This document shows, in pieces, positions 45,068-53,446 of a stretch of 64,000 nt of DNA. Made by a program: the position numbers and the translations under genes. The notes below the pieces were generated by a model that did no database searches, was not told the origin of the DNA, and worked only from the letters and a program-made list of their open reading frames with translations. Source of the DNA: CBDFLD01 sp965249005 (lineage in GTDB: Bacteria; Acidobacteriota; UBA6911); the NCBI GenBank assembly GCA_965249005.1, contig CBDFLD010000015.1:186001-250000 (forward strand), in the 5' to 3' direction. The first letter of the stretch is position 1, and every line of letters begins with the position of its first letter.

Positions 45068-45466
45068 TCAGCTGACAGCACAGAGCACTTCGCCTCCAAC
45101 TCCTCGCGCGGTGGCCTGTTTCCCGGTCAGCACGCCCCCGGAGGTCGAGACGATGCAAATACCCATCCCCCCCAACACGGTGGGAACCTCCGATTTCTTC
45201 GCGTAGACCCGGCACCCCGGACGGCTCACTCGGCCCAGAGAGGTAATTACCGACTTCTTGCTGGCCGTGTAGCGCAGTTGAACTCGCAGCATTCCTTGTT
45301 TGTTGTCTTCCGAAAAAGAGTAGCTCTCGATAAACCCCTCTTCCTTCAGTATGCGGACGATTTCTCGCTTCATATTCGAGGCCGGGATGTCAACCGACTG
45401 ATGCTTCGCGCGAATACCATTTCGTATTCGCGTCAGTAGGTCCGCGATCGGATCTGTCATGCTCAT
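45068..45466 (-). CDS. rpsH: 30S ribosomal protein S8
   Basis: A 16S rRNA central-domain-binding protein of 132 residues, with MTDPIADLLTRIRNGI near the start and ISTSGGVLTGKQA near the end. In E. coli it also represses the spc operon; whether that occurs here cannot be seen. It follows rpsN by 43 bp. Confidence 0.97.
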   Translation of the reverse strand: MSMTDPIADLLTRIRNGIRAKHQSVDIPASNMKREIVRILKEEGFIESYSFSEDNKQGMLRVQLRYTASKKSVITSLGRVSRPGCRVYAKKSEVPTVLGGMGICIVSTSGGVLTGKQATARGVGGEVLCAVS

Positions 45467-45509
45467 AATTCTACACTCCAGAATGAAGAGCTGGCGTCAC
45501 CAATCTCCA

Positions 45510-45695
45510 TCACCAGCTCGACTTCGTGACACCCGGAATATCTCCCGACAGCGCCAGGCTACGAAAACATATGCGACAAAGCCTAAACTTCCGCAGATAC
45601 CCTCTCGGCCGTCCGCAGCGCTGACAACGTGAATAGGCGCGGACCTTGAACTTGGGCTTACGGCGCGACTTCGCTATGAGTGAGACTTTTGCCAC
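45510..45695 (-). CDS. rpsN: 30S ribosomal protein S14 type Z
   Basis: The short zinc-binding form of S14: 61 residues with Cys24, Cys27, Cys40 and Cys43 in CQRC and CRIC. Its presence instead of the long zinc-free form fits the other C+ ribosomal proteins in this window. It lies 36 bp after rplE. Confidence 0.97.
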   Translation of the reverse strand: MAKVSLIAKSRRKPKFKVRAYSRCQRCGRPRGYLRKFRLCRICFRSLALSGDIPGVTKSSW

Positions 45696-45731
45696 AGCAA
45701 CTCCTTGCCCGAACCGAAAAAGTGCGTCAGG

Positions 45732-46289
45732 CTAGTTTTGGGCATCCGACTGCCTCGTAAACGGCATTCCCAGCAGCTTCAACAAATGAAACGCCTCGTT
45801 GTCCGACTTTGCGGTCGTTACTATCGTGATGTTCATTCCCCGCGACTTGTCCGCCCTGGAATAGTCGATCTCCGGGAAAAGAAGCTGGTCTCGAAGTCCG
45901 ATTGTATAATTCCCGCGGCCGTCAAAGGCACGTGACGGTACACCACGGAAATCCCGTACCCTCGGGAGAGCAATGTTCATCAACCGGTCAAGAAACTCAT
46001 ACATGCGTTCGGAACGAAGCGTGACCGTGATCCCGATCGGCATTCCTTGCCGCAGTTTGAAGGCGGCAATCGATTTTTTCGCCTTCGTGACCACCGGTCG
46101 CTGTCCCGTAATGCTCGAAAGCTCGTCCGCGGCGAGGTCCAGCACTTTCGAGTTCGTGATAGCCTCGCCTAGCCCCATATTGACGTTGACTTTGACCAGG
46201 CGGGGAACGGCCATCACGTTCGAGTACTGAAACTCCTTCATCAAACCCGGCACGATATCCTTCTTGTACAACTCCTTCAGTCGACTCAT
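45732..46289 (-). CDS. rplE: 50S ribosomal protein L5
   Basis: A 5S-rRNA and P-site-contacting protein of 185 residues. VMAVPRLVKVNVNMGLGEA and GNYTIGLRDQLLFPEI are characteristic, as is the C-terminal EAFHLLKLLGMPF. It lies 24 bp after rplX. Confidence 0.97.
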   Translation of the reverse strand: MSRLKELYKKDIVPGLMKEFQYSNVMAVPRLVKVNVNMGLGEAITNSKVLDLAADELSSITGQRPVVTKAKKSIAAFKLRQGMPIGITVTLRSERMYEFLDRLMNIALPRVRDFRGVPSRAFDGRGNYTIGLRDQLLFPEIDYSRADKSRGMNITIVTTAKSDNEAFHLLKLLGMPFTRQSDAQN

Positions 46290-46313
46290 GAGTGATTCTC
46301 GAAATCTCTGCCG

Positions 46314-46661
46314 CTATTCATCCATAAGCTCGTCGCAGTTCTTGCAGACACGGACCTTGCGACCATCCTGGGTTCGGCTGCGGCCAACGCGGGTCCGCTC
46401 GTTACACCTGCGGCAGACAAGCATCAGGTTCGACACGGCAATGGGGGATTCCTTTGGAAGGATTCCACCCTTCACGTTTTGTTGTGGGTTGGCTCGAGTG
46501 TGCGTCTGAATAAAATTCAGGCCTTCGACGATGGCCACCCCTTTGGACTTGAAAATTCGAAGCACCTTTCCAGTCTTTCCCCGGTCTTTTCCGGAGAGCA
46601 CCCACACTTGGTCATTCCTCTTCAAATTAATCCTGGCCACCGGACTTACTTTCTTCGACAT
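46314..46661 (-). CDS. rplX: 50S ribosomal protein L24
   Basis: An assembly-initiating protein of 115 residues with a KOW motif (NDQVWVLSGKDRGKTGKVL) and a C-terminal zinc ribbon (Cys83, Cys86, Cys106, Cys109). The ribbon is found in L24 of many phyla. Two bp separate it from rplN. Confidence 0.97.
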   Translation of the reverse strand: MSKKVSPVARINLKRNDQVWVLSGKDRGKTGKVLRIFKSKGVAIVEGLNFIQTHTRANPQQNVKGGILPKESPIAVSNLMLVCRRCNERTRVGRSRTQDGRKVRVCKNCDELMDE

Positions 46662-46663
46662 GT

Positions 46664-47032
46664 TCAGATCACCTCGGGCGCCAAAGAAACGATCTTCAGA
46701 AATGCTCTTTCTCTGAGTTCACGGCTAACGGGACCGAAAACCCGGGTCCCGACCGGCTCTCGCGCATCATTGATCAAGACTGCGGCGTTATCGTCAAACC
46801 GAATATAAGATCCATCTCTTCGCCGGCACTCCTTCTTTGTGCGAACAATGACCGCCTTCACAACCTCCCCCTTCTTCACGCTTCCATCGGGAGTTGCTTC
46901 CTTCACGCTTGCGGTAATGACGTCCCCCAATCTAGCGATACGGCCCACCCGGCTACCCAAGGGAAGAATGCACGATATCTTTCTCGCGCCTGAGTTGTCC
47001 GCCACGTCCAACACCGTTCGCATCTGTATCAT
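46664..47032 (-). CDS. rplN: 50S ribosomal protein L14
   Basis: A 122-residue protein beginning MIQMRTVLDVADNSGA and ending in the usual ELRERAFLKIVSLAPEVI. AAGGGG eight bases before the ATG at 47032 fixes the start; an upstream in-frame start would include this site. Confidence 0.98.
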   Translation of the reverse strand: MIQMRTVLDVADNSGARKISCILPLGSRVGRIARLGDVITASVKEATPDGSVKKGEVVKAVIVRTKKECRRRDGSYIRFDDNAAVLINDAREPVGTRVFGPVSRELRERAFLKIVSLAPEVI

Positions 47033-47090
47033 GGCATCCCCTTTGGGAACCTCCTCACTTCGGTTCTGGCGGAGCAAACGCTACAGGGCT

Positions 47091-47360
47091 TCAATGGGCC
47101 CTCATGAGAATCTCCTGAACGCGCCACCTCTTACGTGCGCTCAGGGGCCTGGTTTCGACGATACGAACCCGGTCTCCGATCTGACAATCATTCTCGTCGT
47201 CGTGCACGAGGAATCGGCTCGTCCTCCGCATCGTCTTCTTGTAGAGCTTGTGCTGAACGAACCTGTCGACGGCCACCGTGACTGTCTTTTTCATGGCAGT
47301 CTTCATTACGATTCCTACCTGACTCTTACGATGCCCCCGTTGATGCTCCGTAACACTCAT
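47091..47360 (-). CDS. rpsQ: 30S ribosomal protein S17
   Basis: An 89-residue OB-fold protein; KTVTVAVDRFVQHKLYKK and HDDENDCQIGDRVRI are typical. I start at ATG 47360, which has AGAGGG before it; a GTG-like start upstream would add 18 residues without homology. Confidence 0.96.
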   Translation of the reverse strand: MSVTEHQRGHRKSQVGIVMKTAMKKTVTVAVDRFVQHKLYKKTMRRTSRFLVHDDENDCQIGDRVRIVETRPLSARKRWRVQEILMRAH

Positions 47361-47415
47361 CTGCACCCTCTTTGTCTTGGCCGGAAACCCGCCCAAATGC
47401 CGGCTCGGCCCCACT

Positions 47416-47625
47416 CTACGGCTGCGCCTTTTCCTTACCTATCTCCATCTCCCGCAACACCGTTTGAACGCGAGCAATATCTCGGCGCACACTTTTCATA
47501 CGCCCGGCGCTCTCGCTCTGTCCGGTCGCCGACTGAAACCGGAGCTTGAAGAGCTGCTCGCGCAGATCCTGATCTTCCTTCGAAAGCTCCTCGTTCGACA
47601 GCTCCCTCAATTTCGAGGCCTTCAT
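47416..47625 (-). CDS. rpmC: 50S ribosomal protein L29
   Basis: A 69-residue helical hairpin protein at the exit tunnel, with KLRELSNEELSKEDQDLRE near the N-terminus and VRRDIARVQTVLRE near the end. It overlaps rplP by four bp (ATGA type). Confidence 0.97.
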   Translation of the reverse strand: MKASKLRELSNEELSKEDQDLREQLFKLRFQSATGQSESAGRMKSVRRDIARVQTVLREMEIGKEKAQP

Positions 47626-48044
47626 CTCGACTCCTTCCCGAACCGAGTCACGAACTTCGATCTCACCGACAGCTTGTGAGATGCGAGGCGCAACGCCTCC
47701 TGCGCCACATCTTCCGCCACCCCCTCCATCTCATAGATGATTTTTCCCGGCCGAATGACGGCAACCCAGCCCTCGGGAGATCCTTTCCCTTTTCCCATAC
47801 GCGTCTCTGCCGGCTTCTTGGTAATCGGCTTGTCGGGAAAGACTCGAATCCAGACCTTTCCGCCCCTTTTTATGAAGCGTGTAATCGCGACACGACCCGC
47901 TTCAATCTGCCGATCCGTGATCCACCCGGACTCCAGTGCCTTCAGCCCGTAGTCGCCAAAGCTAACGCTGGAGCCCCTCCAGGCCTTCCCCCGACGCTTG
48001 CCCTTTTGCTGCTTTCTGTACTTGACCTTCTTGGGCATCAACAT
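47622..48044 (-). CDS. rplP: 50S ribosomal protein L16
   Basis: A 140-residue protein starting MLMPKKVKYRKQQKG with GGAGAG in place nine bases upstream. GRVAITRFIKRGGKVWIRVF and GKGSPEGWVAVI are typical. It helps form the A-site tRNA-binding region and is 24 bp after rpsC. Confidence 0.97.
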   Translation of the reverse strand: MLMPKKVKYRKQQKGKRRGKAWRGSSVSFGDYGLKALESGWITDRQIEAGRVAITRFIKRGGKVWIRVFPDKPITKKPAETRMGKGKGSPEGWVAVIRPGKIIYEMEGVAEDVAQEALRLASHKLSVRSKFVTRFGKESR

Positions 48045-48068
48045 GGGACGCTTCTCTCCGAGGCCTGC

Positions 48069-48719
48069 CTAGCGCGGCCGCTCCATTCCCTGCATCTCAA
48101 AGACCTCACCCTTATAGATCCAAACCTTGACGCCGATCACTCCATATGTGGTAAAGGCCTCTGCAAAACCATAGTCCACGTCCGCACGAATCGTGTGAAG
48201 CGGCAGCTGTCCGTGGAGATACCATTCCGATCGCGCGATTTCCGCACCGTTCAGCCGACCGGCCGTCCGGACCCTAATCCCCTTGGCACCAAAACGTAGC
48301 GTACTATCAACAGCTCGGCGCATGGCCCGGCGGAAGGCAATTCTTTTCACCAACTGCTGAGCAATACCCTCCGCAACCAGCTGGGCGTCGAGCTCCGGCT
48401 TGCTCACCTCTTGGATCTTGAGATTGACTTCACGCCCGGTCAGACCCTGAAGATCCTTCTTCAACTTCTCTATTTCCGTCCCTTTCTTCCCAACAATGAT
48501 CCCGGGGCGAGATGTAAAAATCACGACGGTCAGCTTGTTGGCGGCGCGTTCGACCTCGATGCGAGATATCCCGGCATGACTGAACTTCTTCTTCAACATG
48601 GACTTCAGGTAGAGATCCTCGTGGAGCAGCGCACCATAGTCCTTGCGTGCAAACCACCTGGATCGCCACGTTCGGTTTACACCGAGACGAAATCCGTATG
48701 GATGTACCTTCTGACCCAA
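48069..48719 (-). CDS. rpsC: 30S ribosomal protein S3
   Basis: A 216-residue mRNA-entry-channel protein beginning MGQKVHPYGFRLG, with a KH domain around GIIVGKKGTEIEKLK and the C-terminal domain motif DVDYGFAEAFTTYGVIGVKVW. It lies 16 bp after rplV. Confidence 0.98.
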   Translation of the reverse strand: MGQKVHPYGFRLGVNRTWRSRWFARKDYGALLHEDLYLKSMLKKKFSHAGISRIEVERAANKLTVVIFTSRPGIIVGKKGTEIEKLKKDLQGLTGREVNLKIQEVSKPELDAQLVAEGIAQQLVKRIAFRRAMRRAVDSTLRFGAKGIRVRTAGRLNGAEIARSEWYLHGQLPLHTIRADVDYGFAEAFTTYGVIGVKVWIYKGEVFEMQGMERPR

Positions 48720-48735
48720 GCTTCCCCCTCTCTGG

Positions 48736-49092
48736 CTACTCGACTTCCGCTTCCTTGCCTCGAATCGAGATAGTAATGTGCTTGTAGTGCCGCTGCTCTT
48801 TGAACGCCCGTCCCATCGGAGCGGGGCGGACTCTGCGCCGCCACTTCGTCGGGCCGAGATCTACAACTGCCTTTTCCACAACGAACTGATCCACATCCGC
48901 AGTTGCAAATTTTTCACGGGCATTCGCAACCGCCGACAGCAGGACCTTCTCGATGGGACGCGTCGCACGCTTGTTCGTGAAACGAAGAATGGCCAAGGCC
49001 TCCTGGACGTTCTTTCCCCGAATCAAATCGATAACCAGCCGAGCCTTCTGTGAAGAACCCTTCAAGTAACGGCCCCGGGCCAACGCTTCCAT
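48736..49092 (-). CDS. rplV: 50S ribosomal protein L22
   Basis: An exit-tunnel protein of about 118 residues with SSQKARLVIDLIRGKNVQEA and the loop KWRRRVRPAPMGRA. I prefer ATG 49092 because AAGGAGAG abuts the upstream ATG at 49101 and is better spaced for this one. Confidence 0.95.
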   Translation of the reverse strand: MEALARGRYLKGSSQKARLVIDLIRGKNVQEALAILRFTNKRATRPIEKVLLSAVANAREKFATADVDQFVVEKAVVDLGPTKWRRRVRPAPMGRAFKEQRHYKHITISIRGKEAEVE

Positions 49093-49131
49093 GACTCCCA
49101 TCTCTCCTTAGGCTTATAGATCCTCCGGTTT

Positions 49132-49425
49132 CTATCCGGACCGGACCGATGTCGCCCGCTCCGCAACCTTCGTCCTATGCCCCTTGAAAACCCGCGTCGG
49201 CGCAAATTCGCCTAACTTGTGGCTTACCATGTTCTCAGAAATATAGAGGGGAACGAACTTCTTGCCGTTGTGGATGGCCAGGGTATGCCCCACCATAGCC
49301 GGCGTAATGGTAGACCGCCTCGACCACGTCTTGATCAGCTTCCGGCCACCGCTGGTACCCACGGTTCTAAGCTTGTTTTCCAAATGTTCGTCGACAAAAG
49401 GGCCTTTCTTTACCGATCGTGGCAT
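49132..49425 (-). CDS. rpsS: 30S ribosomal protein S19
   Basis: A 97-residue head protein starting MPRSVKKGPFVDEHL and containing TWSRRSTITPAMVGHTLAIH and GEFAPTRVFKGH. It lies between rplB and rplV. Confidence 0.98.
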   Translation of the reverse strand: MPRSVKKGPFVDEHLENKLRTVGTSGGRKLIKTWSRRSTITPAMVGHTLAIHNGKKFVPLYISENMVSHKLGEFAPTRVFKGHRTKVAERATSVRSG

Positions 49426-49437
49426 CTTCGCAGCCTC

Positions 49438-50265
49438 CTATTTCTTACCGCGCCTCTTGATAATGAAACGCTGGGTACGCTTGTTGTTCCGAGTCTTGTA
49501 GCCTTTGGTCGGGACACCCCAGGGACTGACGGGATCCCGACCTCCTGAGGTCCGTCCCTCACCGCCTCCGTGAGGATGATCCACTGGGTTCATAGCCACA
49601 CCGCGCACGGTTGGCCTTTTCCCCAACCAGCGCGTCCTTCCTGCCTTGCCCAGCGAGACGTTCTCGTGATCAAGGTTTCCTACCTGACCGATGGTTGCAT
49701 AGCAATCGAGGTGGACGATCCGGGTCTCACCGGATGGAATTTTGATCTGAGCGTAGCGCCCTTCCTTTGCCAACAATTGGGCAGCCGACCCAGCAGATCT
49801 GGCGATTTGCCCGCCCTTTCCCTTCTTGAGTTCCACGTTGTGGATCATCGTTCCCAATGGGATCTTTTTCAATGGCAGCGCATTTCCCGCCAATATGTCG
49901 GCGCCCTCGCCGGCAACAACCGTGGTTCCGACCTGCAAACCGTTCGGGGCCAGTATGTACCGCTTTTCCCCGTCTGTGTATATCAGCAACGCAATTCTGG
50001 CAGATCGATTGGGATCGTACTCGATCGAGGAAACTCGTGCCTGAATATCCCGCTTGTCGCGTCTGAAATCGATCAGGCGAAGCAATCTCTTGTGCCCACC
50101 CCCACGATGCCGGATCGTCAAACGACCTTTGTTGTTTCGGCCCGAAATTCTACGCTTGGGCTTGGTGAGCCTCTTTAGCGGACGCTCGGTAGACAGCCCC
50201 TCTCCAGTCAACGTGGTTCGGAAACGAGTCGTCGGAGTCGTCGGTCGGTAAGTCTTCAGCGCCAT
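49438..50265 (-). CDS. rplB: 50S ribosomal protein L2
   Basis: A 275-residue peptidyl-transferase-region protein. The conserved PTVRGVAMNPVDHPHGGGEG, with the histidine loop, and TRWLGKRPTVRG are present. Length is normal. It lies 26 bp after rplW. Confidence 0.98.
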   Translation of the reverse strand: MALKTYRPTTPTTRFRTTLTGEGLSTERPLKRLTKPKRRISGRNNKGRLTIRHRGGGHKRLLRLIDFRRDKRDIQARVSSIEYDPNRSARIALLIYTDGEKRYILAPNGLQVGTTVVAGEGADILAGNALPLKKIPLGTMIHNVELKKGKGGQIARSAGSAAQLLAKEGRYAQIKIPSGETRIVHLDCYATIGQVGNLDHENVSLGKAGRTRWLGKRPTVRGVAMNPVDHPHGGGEGRTSGGRDPVSPWGVPTKGYKTRNNKRTQRFIIKRRGKK

Positions 50266-50291
50266 GTGAATTCAAAACTCCCGTTCGGAGA

Positions 50292-50585
50292 CTATGTCGC
50301 CTCGAAGAATTCCACCATTTTCTCGCCCTTCTTCAGGGTAACGTAGGCCTTTTTCCAATCTGGCCTTCTTCCGGAATATCTGCCCTGCCGGCGTAGCTTC
50401 CCATGAAAATTGGCTGTCCGGACACTCTGAACCTTGACCTTGAAAATATTTTCAACCGCATCTTTTATCTCGTGCTTGTTCGCATTGGTGGCCACCTTGA
50501 ACGTAAGCGTGCGGAGACTATCCTTGATGTGGGTGCTCTTTTCGGTGACGATCGGAACTCTCAGCACCTCGTGTCGGCGGTTCAT
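50292..50585 (-). CDS. rplW: 50S ribosomal protein L23
   Basis: A 97-residue exit-site protein that docks trigger factor and SRP, with VLRVPIVTEKSTHI near the start and NANKHEIKDAVENIFKVKV. It overlaps rplD by four bp. Confidence 0.97.
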   Translation of the reverse strand: MNRRHEVLRVPIVTEKSTHIKDSLRTLTFKVATNANKHEIKDAVENIFKVKVQSVRTANFHGKLRRQGRYSGRRPDWKKAYVTLKKGEKMVEFFEAT

Positions 50586-51208
50586 GAGGCCAGGCCCTCC
50601 TGCACTTGAAGGATCGCGTCTCGAGAGAACAGAACTGTGGAGTAGTGGACCAGATCCCCGATGTTGACCCTGGATCGGGGCACGACTTTCACCTCAACGA
50701 GATTTCGACAGGAAAGCTCTAGGTTCCGGTTGGCGGAGGAATCGACGATCAAGGTCCGTCCCGTGACTCCGAGCCCATCGAGGACCTTTCGAAAGTCCTT
50801 CGTCTTGTGCGACTTCAGCTCAAGCGACTCGACCACCGAAAGAGAGTCGTCCGCAAACCGGGCGGCCAGAGCGGAGCGCAGAGCGCCACGAAGCTTCTTC
50901 CTCGGGAAACGATAGCCATAACTTCGAGGCTGCGGACCGTGCACCGTGCCTCCATGACGCCACAAGGGGCTTCGAATACTCCCGACTCTTGCCCGGCCGG
51001 TACCTTTCTGGCGCCAAGGCTTTTTCCCACTGCCACTGACGCGCGCCCGCGTCTTAGTCGCCGCAGTCCCACTCCTCAAACTGTCGGCGTAGTGCTTCAA
51101 TGCCTCCCAGATTAAAACCCTATTGACTTCGACCTTGAACACAGAATCCGACAGATCGATCTTGCCGACGATCTTGTTATCGAGGTCTTTTACATCGATT
51201 TCGGCCAT
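50582..51208 (-). CDS. rplD: 50S ribosomal protein L4
   Basis: A 208-residue protein with the tunnel-loop region KPWRQKGTGRARVGSIRSPL and the C-terminal domain FSRDAILQVQE. In E. coli L4 also regulates the S10 operon; no such leader is evident here because the operon is continuous with str genes. It is 47 bp after rplC. Confidence 0.97.
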   Translation of the reverse strand: MAEIDVKDLDNKIVGKIDLSDSVFKVEVNRVLIWEALKHYADSLRSGTAATKTRARVSGSGKKPWRQKGTGRARVGSIRSPLWRHGGTVHGPQPRSYGYRFPRKKLRGALRSALAARFADDSLSVVESLELKSHKTKDFRKVLDGLGVTGRTLIVDSSANRNLELSCRNLVEVKVVPRSRVNIGDLVHYSTVLFSRDAILQVQEGLAS

Positions 51209-51255
51209 GACTCAATTCCGATCTCGCTCCAGGGATCCATCCCATGTATGCGATT

Positions 51256-51894
51256 TCACGCCCTCCGGCTGTTCCTTTGGATCAAGAGGTACCCCCCATT
51301 GCTGCCTGGTACGGCCCCCCGAACCACGAGAAGGTTCTCTGCGTTAATCACCTGCACCACCCGAAGGTTTTTTACGGTGGTCCTGGCATTCCCCATATGA
51401 CCGGCGCCGCGCAGGCCGGGCAAAACACGACTTGGAAACGCCGCCGCGCCAATCGAACCCGGAGCTCGATGAAACATCGAGCCATGGGTCGCTCGGCCTC
51501 CGCTAAAGTTGTGCCGTTTCATCACTCCCGCAAAGCCCTTTCCCTTGCTCGTGCCTATGATGTCGATTCGATCGTCGGTCTGGAACACCTGCTCGGCCAG
51601 TATCTGATCCCCCACTTCCGGAGGCTTCTCGTCCCCGAAGTTGAACTCCCTGAGAATTCTTACCGGAGGGACCTCTGCCTTCTTGAAATGACCGGTCCGG
51701 GGTCTATTCACTCGAGAAGGGCGCACGAACTCCACGAGACCGATTTGCACTGCGTTGTATCCGTCGCTCTCTCGAACTTTCTTCTGCACCACCACGCAGG
51801 GCCCGGCCTGAATAACCGTCGCGGGGATGACGATCCCATTCTCGTTGAACAGCTGCGTCATTCCCACCTTCCTGCCGATCAGACCGTTGATCAT
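51256..51894 (-). CDS. rplC: 50S ribosomal protein L3
   Basis: A 212-residue protein starting MINGLIGRKVGMTQLFNENG, with the conserved FSGGRATHGSMFHRAPGSIG tip region. It lies ten bp after rpsJ, both downstream of tuf. Confidence 0.98.
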   Translation of the reverse strand: MINGLIGRKVGMTQLFNENGIVIPATVIQAGPCVVVQKKVRESDGYNAVQIGLVEFVRPSRVNRPRTGHFKKAEVPPVRILREFNFGDEKPPEVGDQILAEQVFQTDDRIDIIGTSKGKGFAGVMKRHNFSGGRATHGSMFHRAPGSIGAAAFPSRVLPGLRGAGHMGNARTTVKNLRVVQVINAENLLVVRGAVPGSNGGYLLIQRNSRRA

Positions 51895-51904
51895 GATGCG
51901 CCCT

Positions 51905-52231
51905 CTACTTGTGTTCCGTCCCGAATGCCTTGATCTCGACGTCGATTGCTGCGGGGAGGTCGAGCTTCATCAGGGCATCTACCGTTTCGGGAGTTGGTTC
52001 CAAAATATCCACCAAACGCTTGTGCGTACGAATCTCAAACTGTTCCCTGGACTTCTTGTCCACGTGAGGAGATCTCAAAACGCAGAACTTGTTCTTCACC
52101 GTCGGAAGGGGAATCGGACCCGAGACTCTCGAGCCTGTCCTCTTGGCGATCTCAACGATCTCCGTGGTCGACTGATCCAGCACCCTGTAGTCGTAGGCCT
52201 TTAACCGAATTCGGATCTTTTCATTCAACAT
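51905..52231 (-). CDS. rpsJ: 30S ribosomal protein S10 / NusE
   Basis: A 108-residue protein that also serves in transcription antitermination. KIRIRLKAYDYRVLDQST and SRVSGPIPLPTVKNKF are characteristic. The ATG at 52231 is chosen because longer frames run into the tuf stop. It follows tuf by seven bp. Confidence 0.97.
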   Translation of the reverse strand: MLNEKIRIRLKAYDYRVLDQSTTEIVEIAKRTGSRVSGPIPLPTVKNKFCVLRSPHVDKKSREQFEIRTHKRLVDILEPTPETVDALMKLDLPAAIDVEIKAFGTEHK

Positions 52232-52238
52232 TGCTTTT

Positions 52239-53426
52239 TTATTCCAAGATTTCAGAGATTGTGCCAGCCCCCACGGTTCGTCCCCCTTCTCGGATCGCAA
52301 ACCGTAACCCTTTTTCCATCGCTATCGGCGTGATCAACTTCACCGTCAACCCTACATTGTCCCCGGGCATCACCATCTCTGTCCCTGCCTCCAACTCCGC
52401 CACTCCCGTCACATCCGTCGTCCGAAAGTAAAACTGCGGCCGGTACCCATTGAAAAACGGTGTGTGCCTCCCTCCCTCTTCCTTCGTCAATACATACGCC
52501 TGCGCCTTGAAGTGCGTGTGCGGCGTGATCGTCCCCGGTGCCGCTATCACCTGCCCCCTCTGCACGTCCTTCTTGTCCGTCCCTCTCAGCAGCAACCCCA
52601 CATTGTCTCCCGCCATCCCTGCATCCAACAACTTCTTGAACATCTCCACGCCCGTCACCACTCGCTTCACCGTCTCCTTCATCCCTACTATCTCTATCTC
52701 TCCTCCTACGTTGATCTTCCCTCGCTCCACTCGCCCCGTCGCCACCGTCCCTCGACCCGATATCGTGAATATATCTTCCACCGGCATCAAAAATGGACGA
52801 TCTATATCTCGCTCCGGCATCGGTATATAATCATCCACCGCCGCCATCAGCTCCAGCACCTGCCCCTCTCCGTCCGTGTCTCCCTCCAACGCCTTCAACG
52901 CACTCCCTCTCACCACCGGTATGTCGTCCCCAGGAAACTCGTAGCTCGTCAACAACTCCCTCACTTCCAACTCCACCAAATCCAGCAATTCCGGATCATC
53001 CACCATGTCACACTTGTTCAAAAACACCACTATACTCGGCACCCCCACCTGCCGCGCCAGCAGGATATGCTCTCGCGTCTGCGGCATCGGCCCATCCGCC
53101 GCCGATACCACCAGTATCGCTCCATCCATCTGCGCCGCCCCTGTGATCATGTTCTTGATGTAATCCGCGTGCCCCGGACAATCCACATGCGCATAATGCC
53201 GGTTATCGGTCGTATACTCCACGTGCGCCGTCGCTATCGTGATCCCTCGCTCCCTCTCCTCCGGCGCATTGTCTATCGAGTCAAAACTCCGCACCAGCAC
53301 CTTCCCGTCCCCTTTGTTGAGCACCTGCGTGATCGCTGCCGTCAACGTCGTCTTCCCATGATCCACGTGTCCTATCGTCCCTACATTCACGTGCGGCTTG
53401 CTTCGATCAAATTTCTCCTTCGCCAT
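52239..53426 (-). CDS. tuf: Elongation factor Tu
   Basis: Delivers aminoacyl-tRNA to the ribosome. The 395-residue product has GHVDHGKTTL (G1), RGITI (switch I), DCPGHADY (G3) and NKCD (G4), and full domains II and III. Its codon choice is odd: almost every codon from 52330 to 53426 ends in G or A, with frequent ATA, CGA, GGG, ACG and GTA, giving a very pyrimidine-rich plus strand. Flanking fusA and rpsJ do not show this. The protein itself looks normal. Confidence 0.98.
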   Translation of the reverse strand: MAKEKFDRSKPHVNVGTIGHVDHGKTTLTAAITQVLNKGDGKVLVRSFDSIDNAPEERERGITIATAHVEYTTDNRHYAHVDCPGHADYIKNMITGAAQMDGAILVVSAADGPMPQTREHILLARQVGVPSIVVFLNKCDMVDDPELLDLVELEVRELLTSYEFPGDDIPVVRGSALKALEGDTDGEGQVLELMAAVDDYIPMPERDIDRPFLMPVEDIFTISGRGTVATGRVERGKINVGGEIEIVGMKETVKRVVTGVEMFKKLLDAGMAGDNVGLLLRGTDKKDVQRGQVIAAPGTITPHTHFKAQAYVLTKEEGGRHTPFFNGYRPQFYFRTTDVTGVAELEAGTEMVMPGDNVGLTVKLITPIAMEKGLRFAIREGGRTVGAGTISEILE

Positions 53427-53446
53427 GAGTTCCTCCGTGGATTTCG

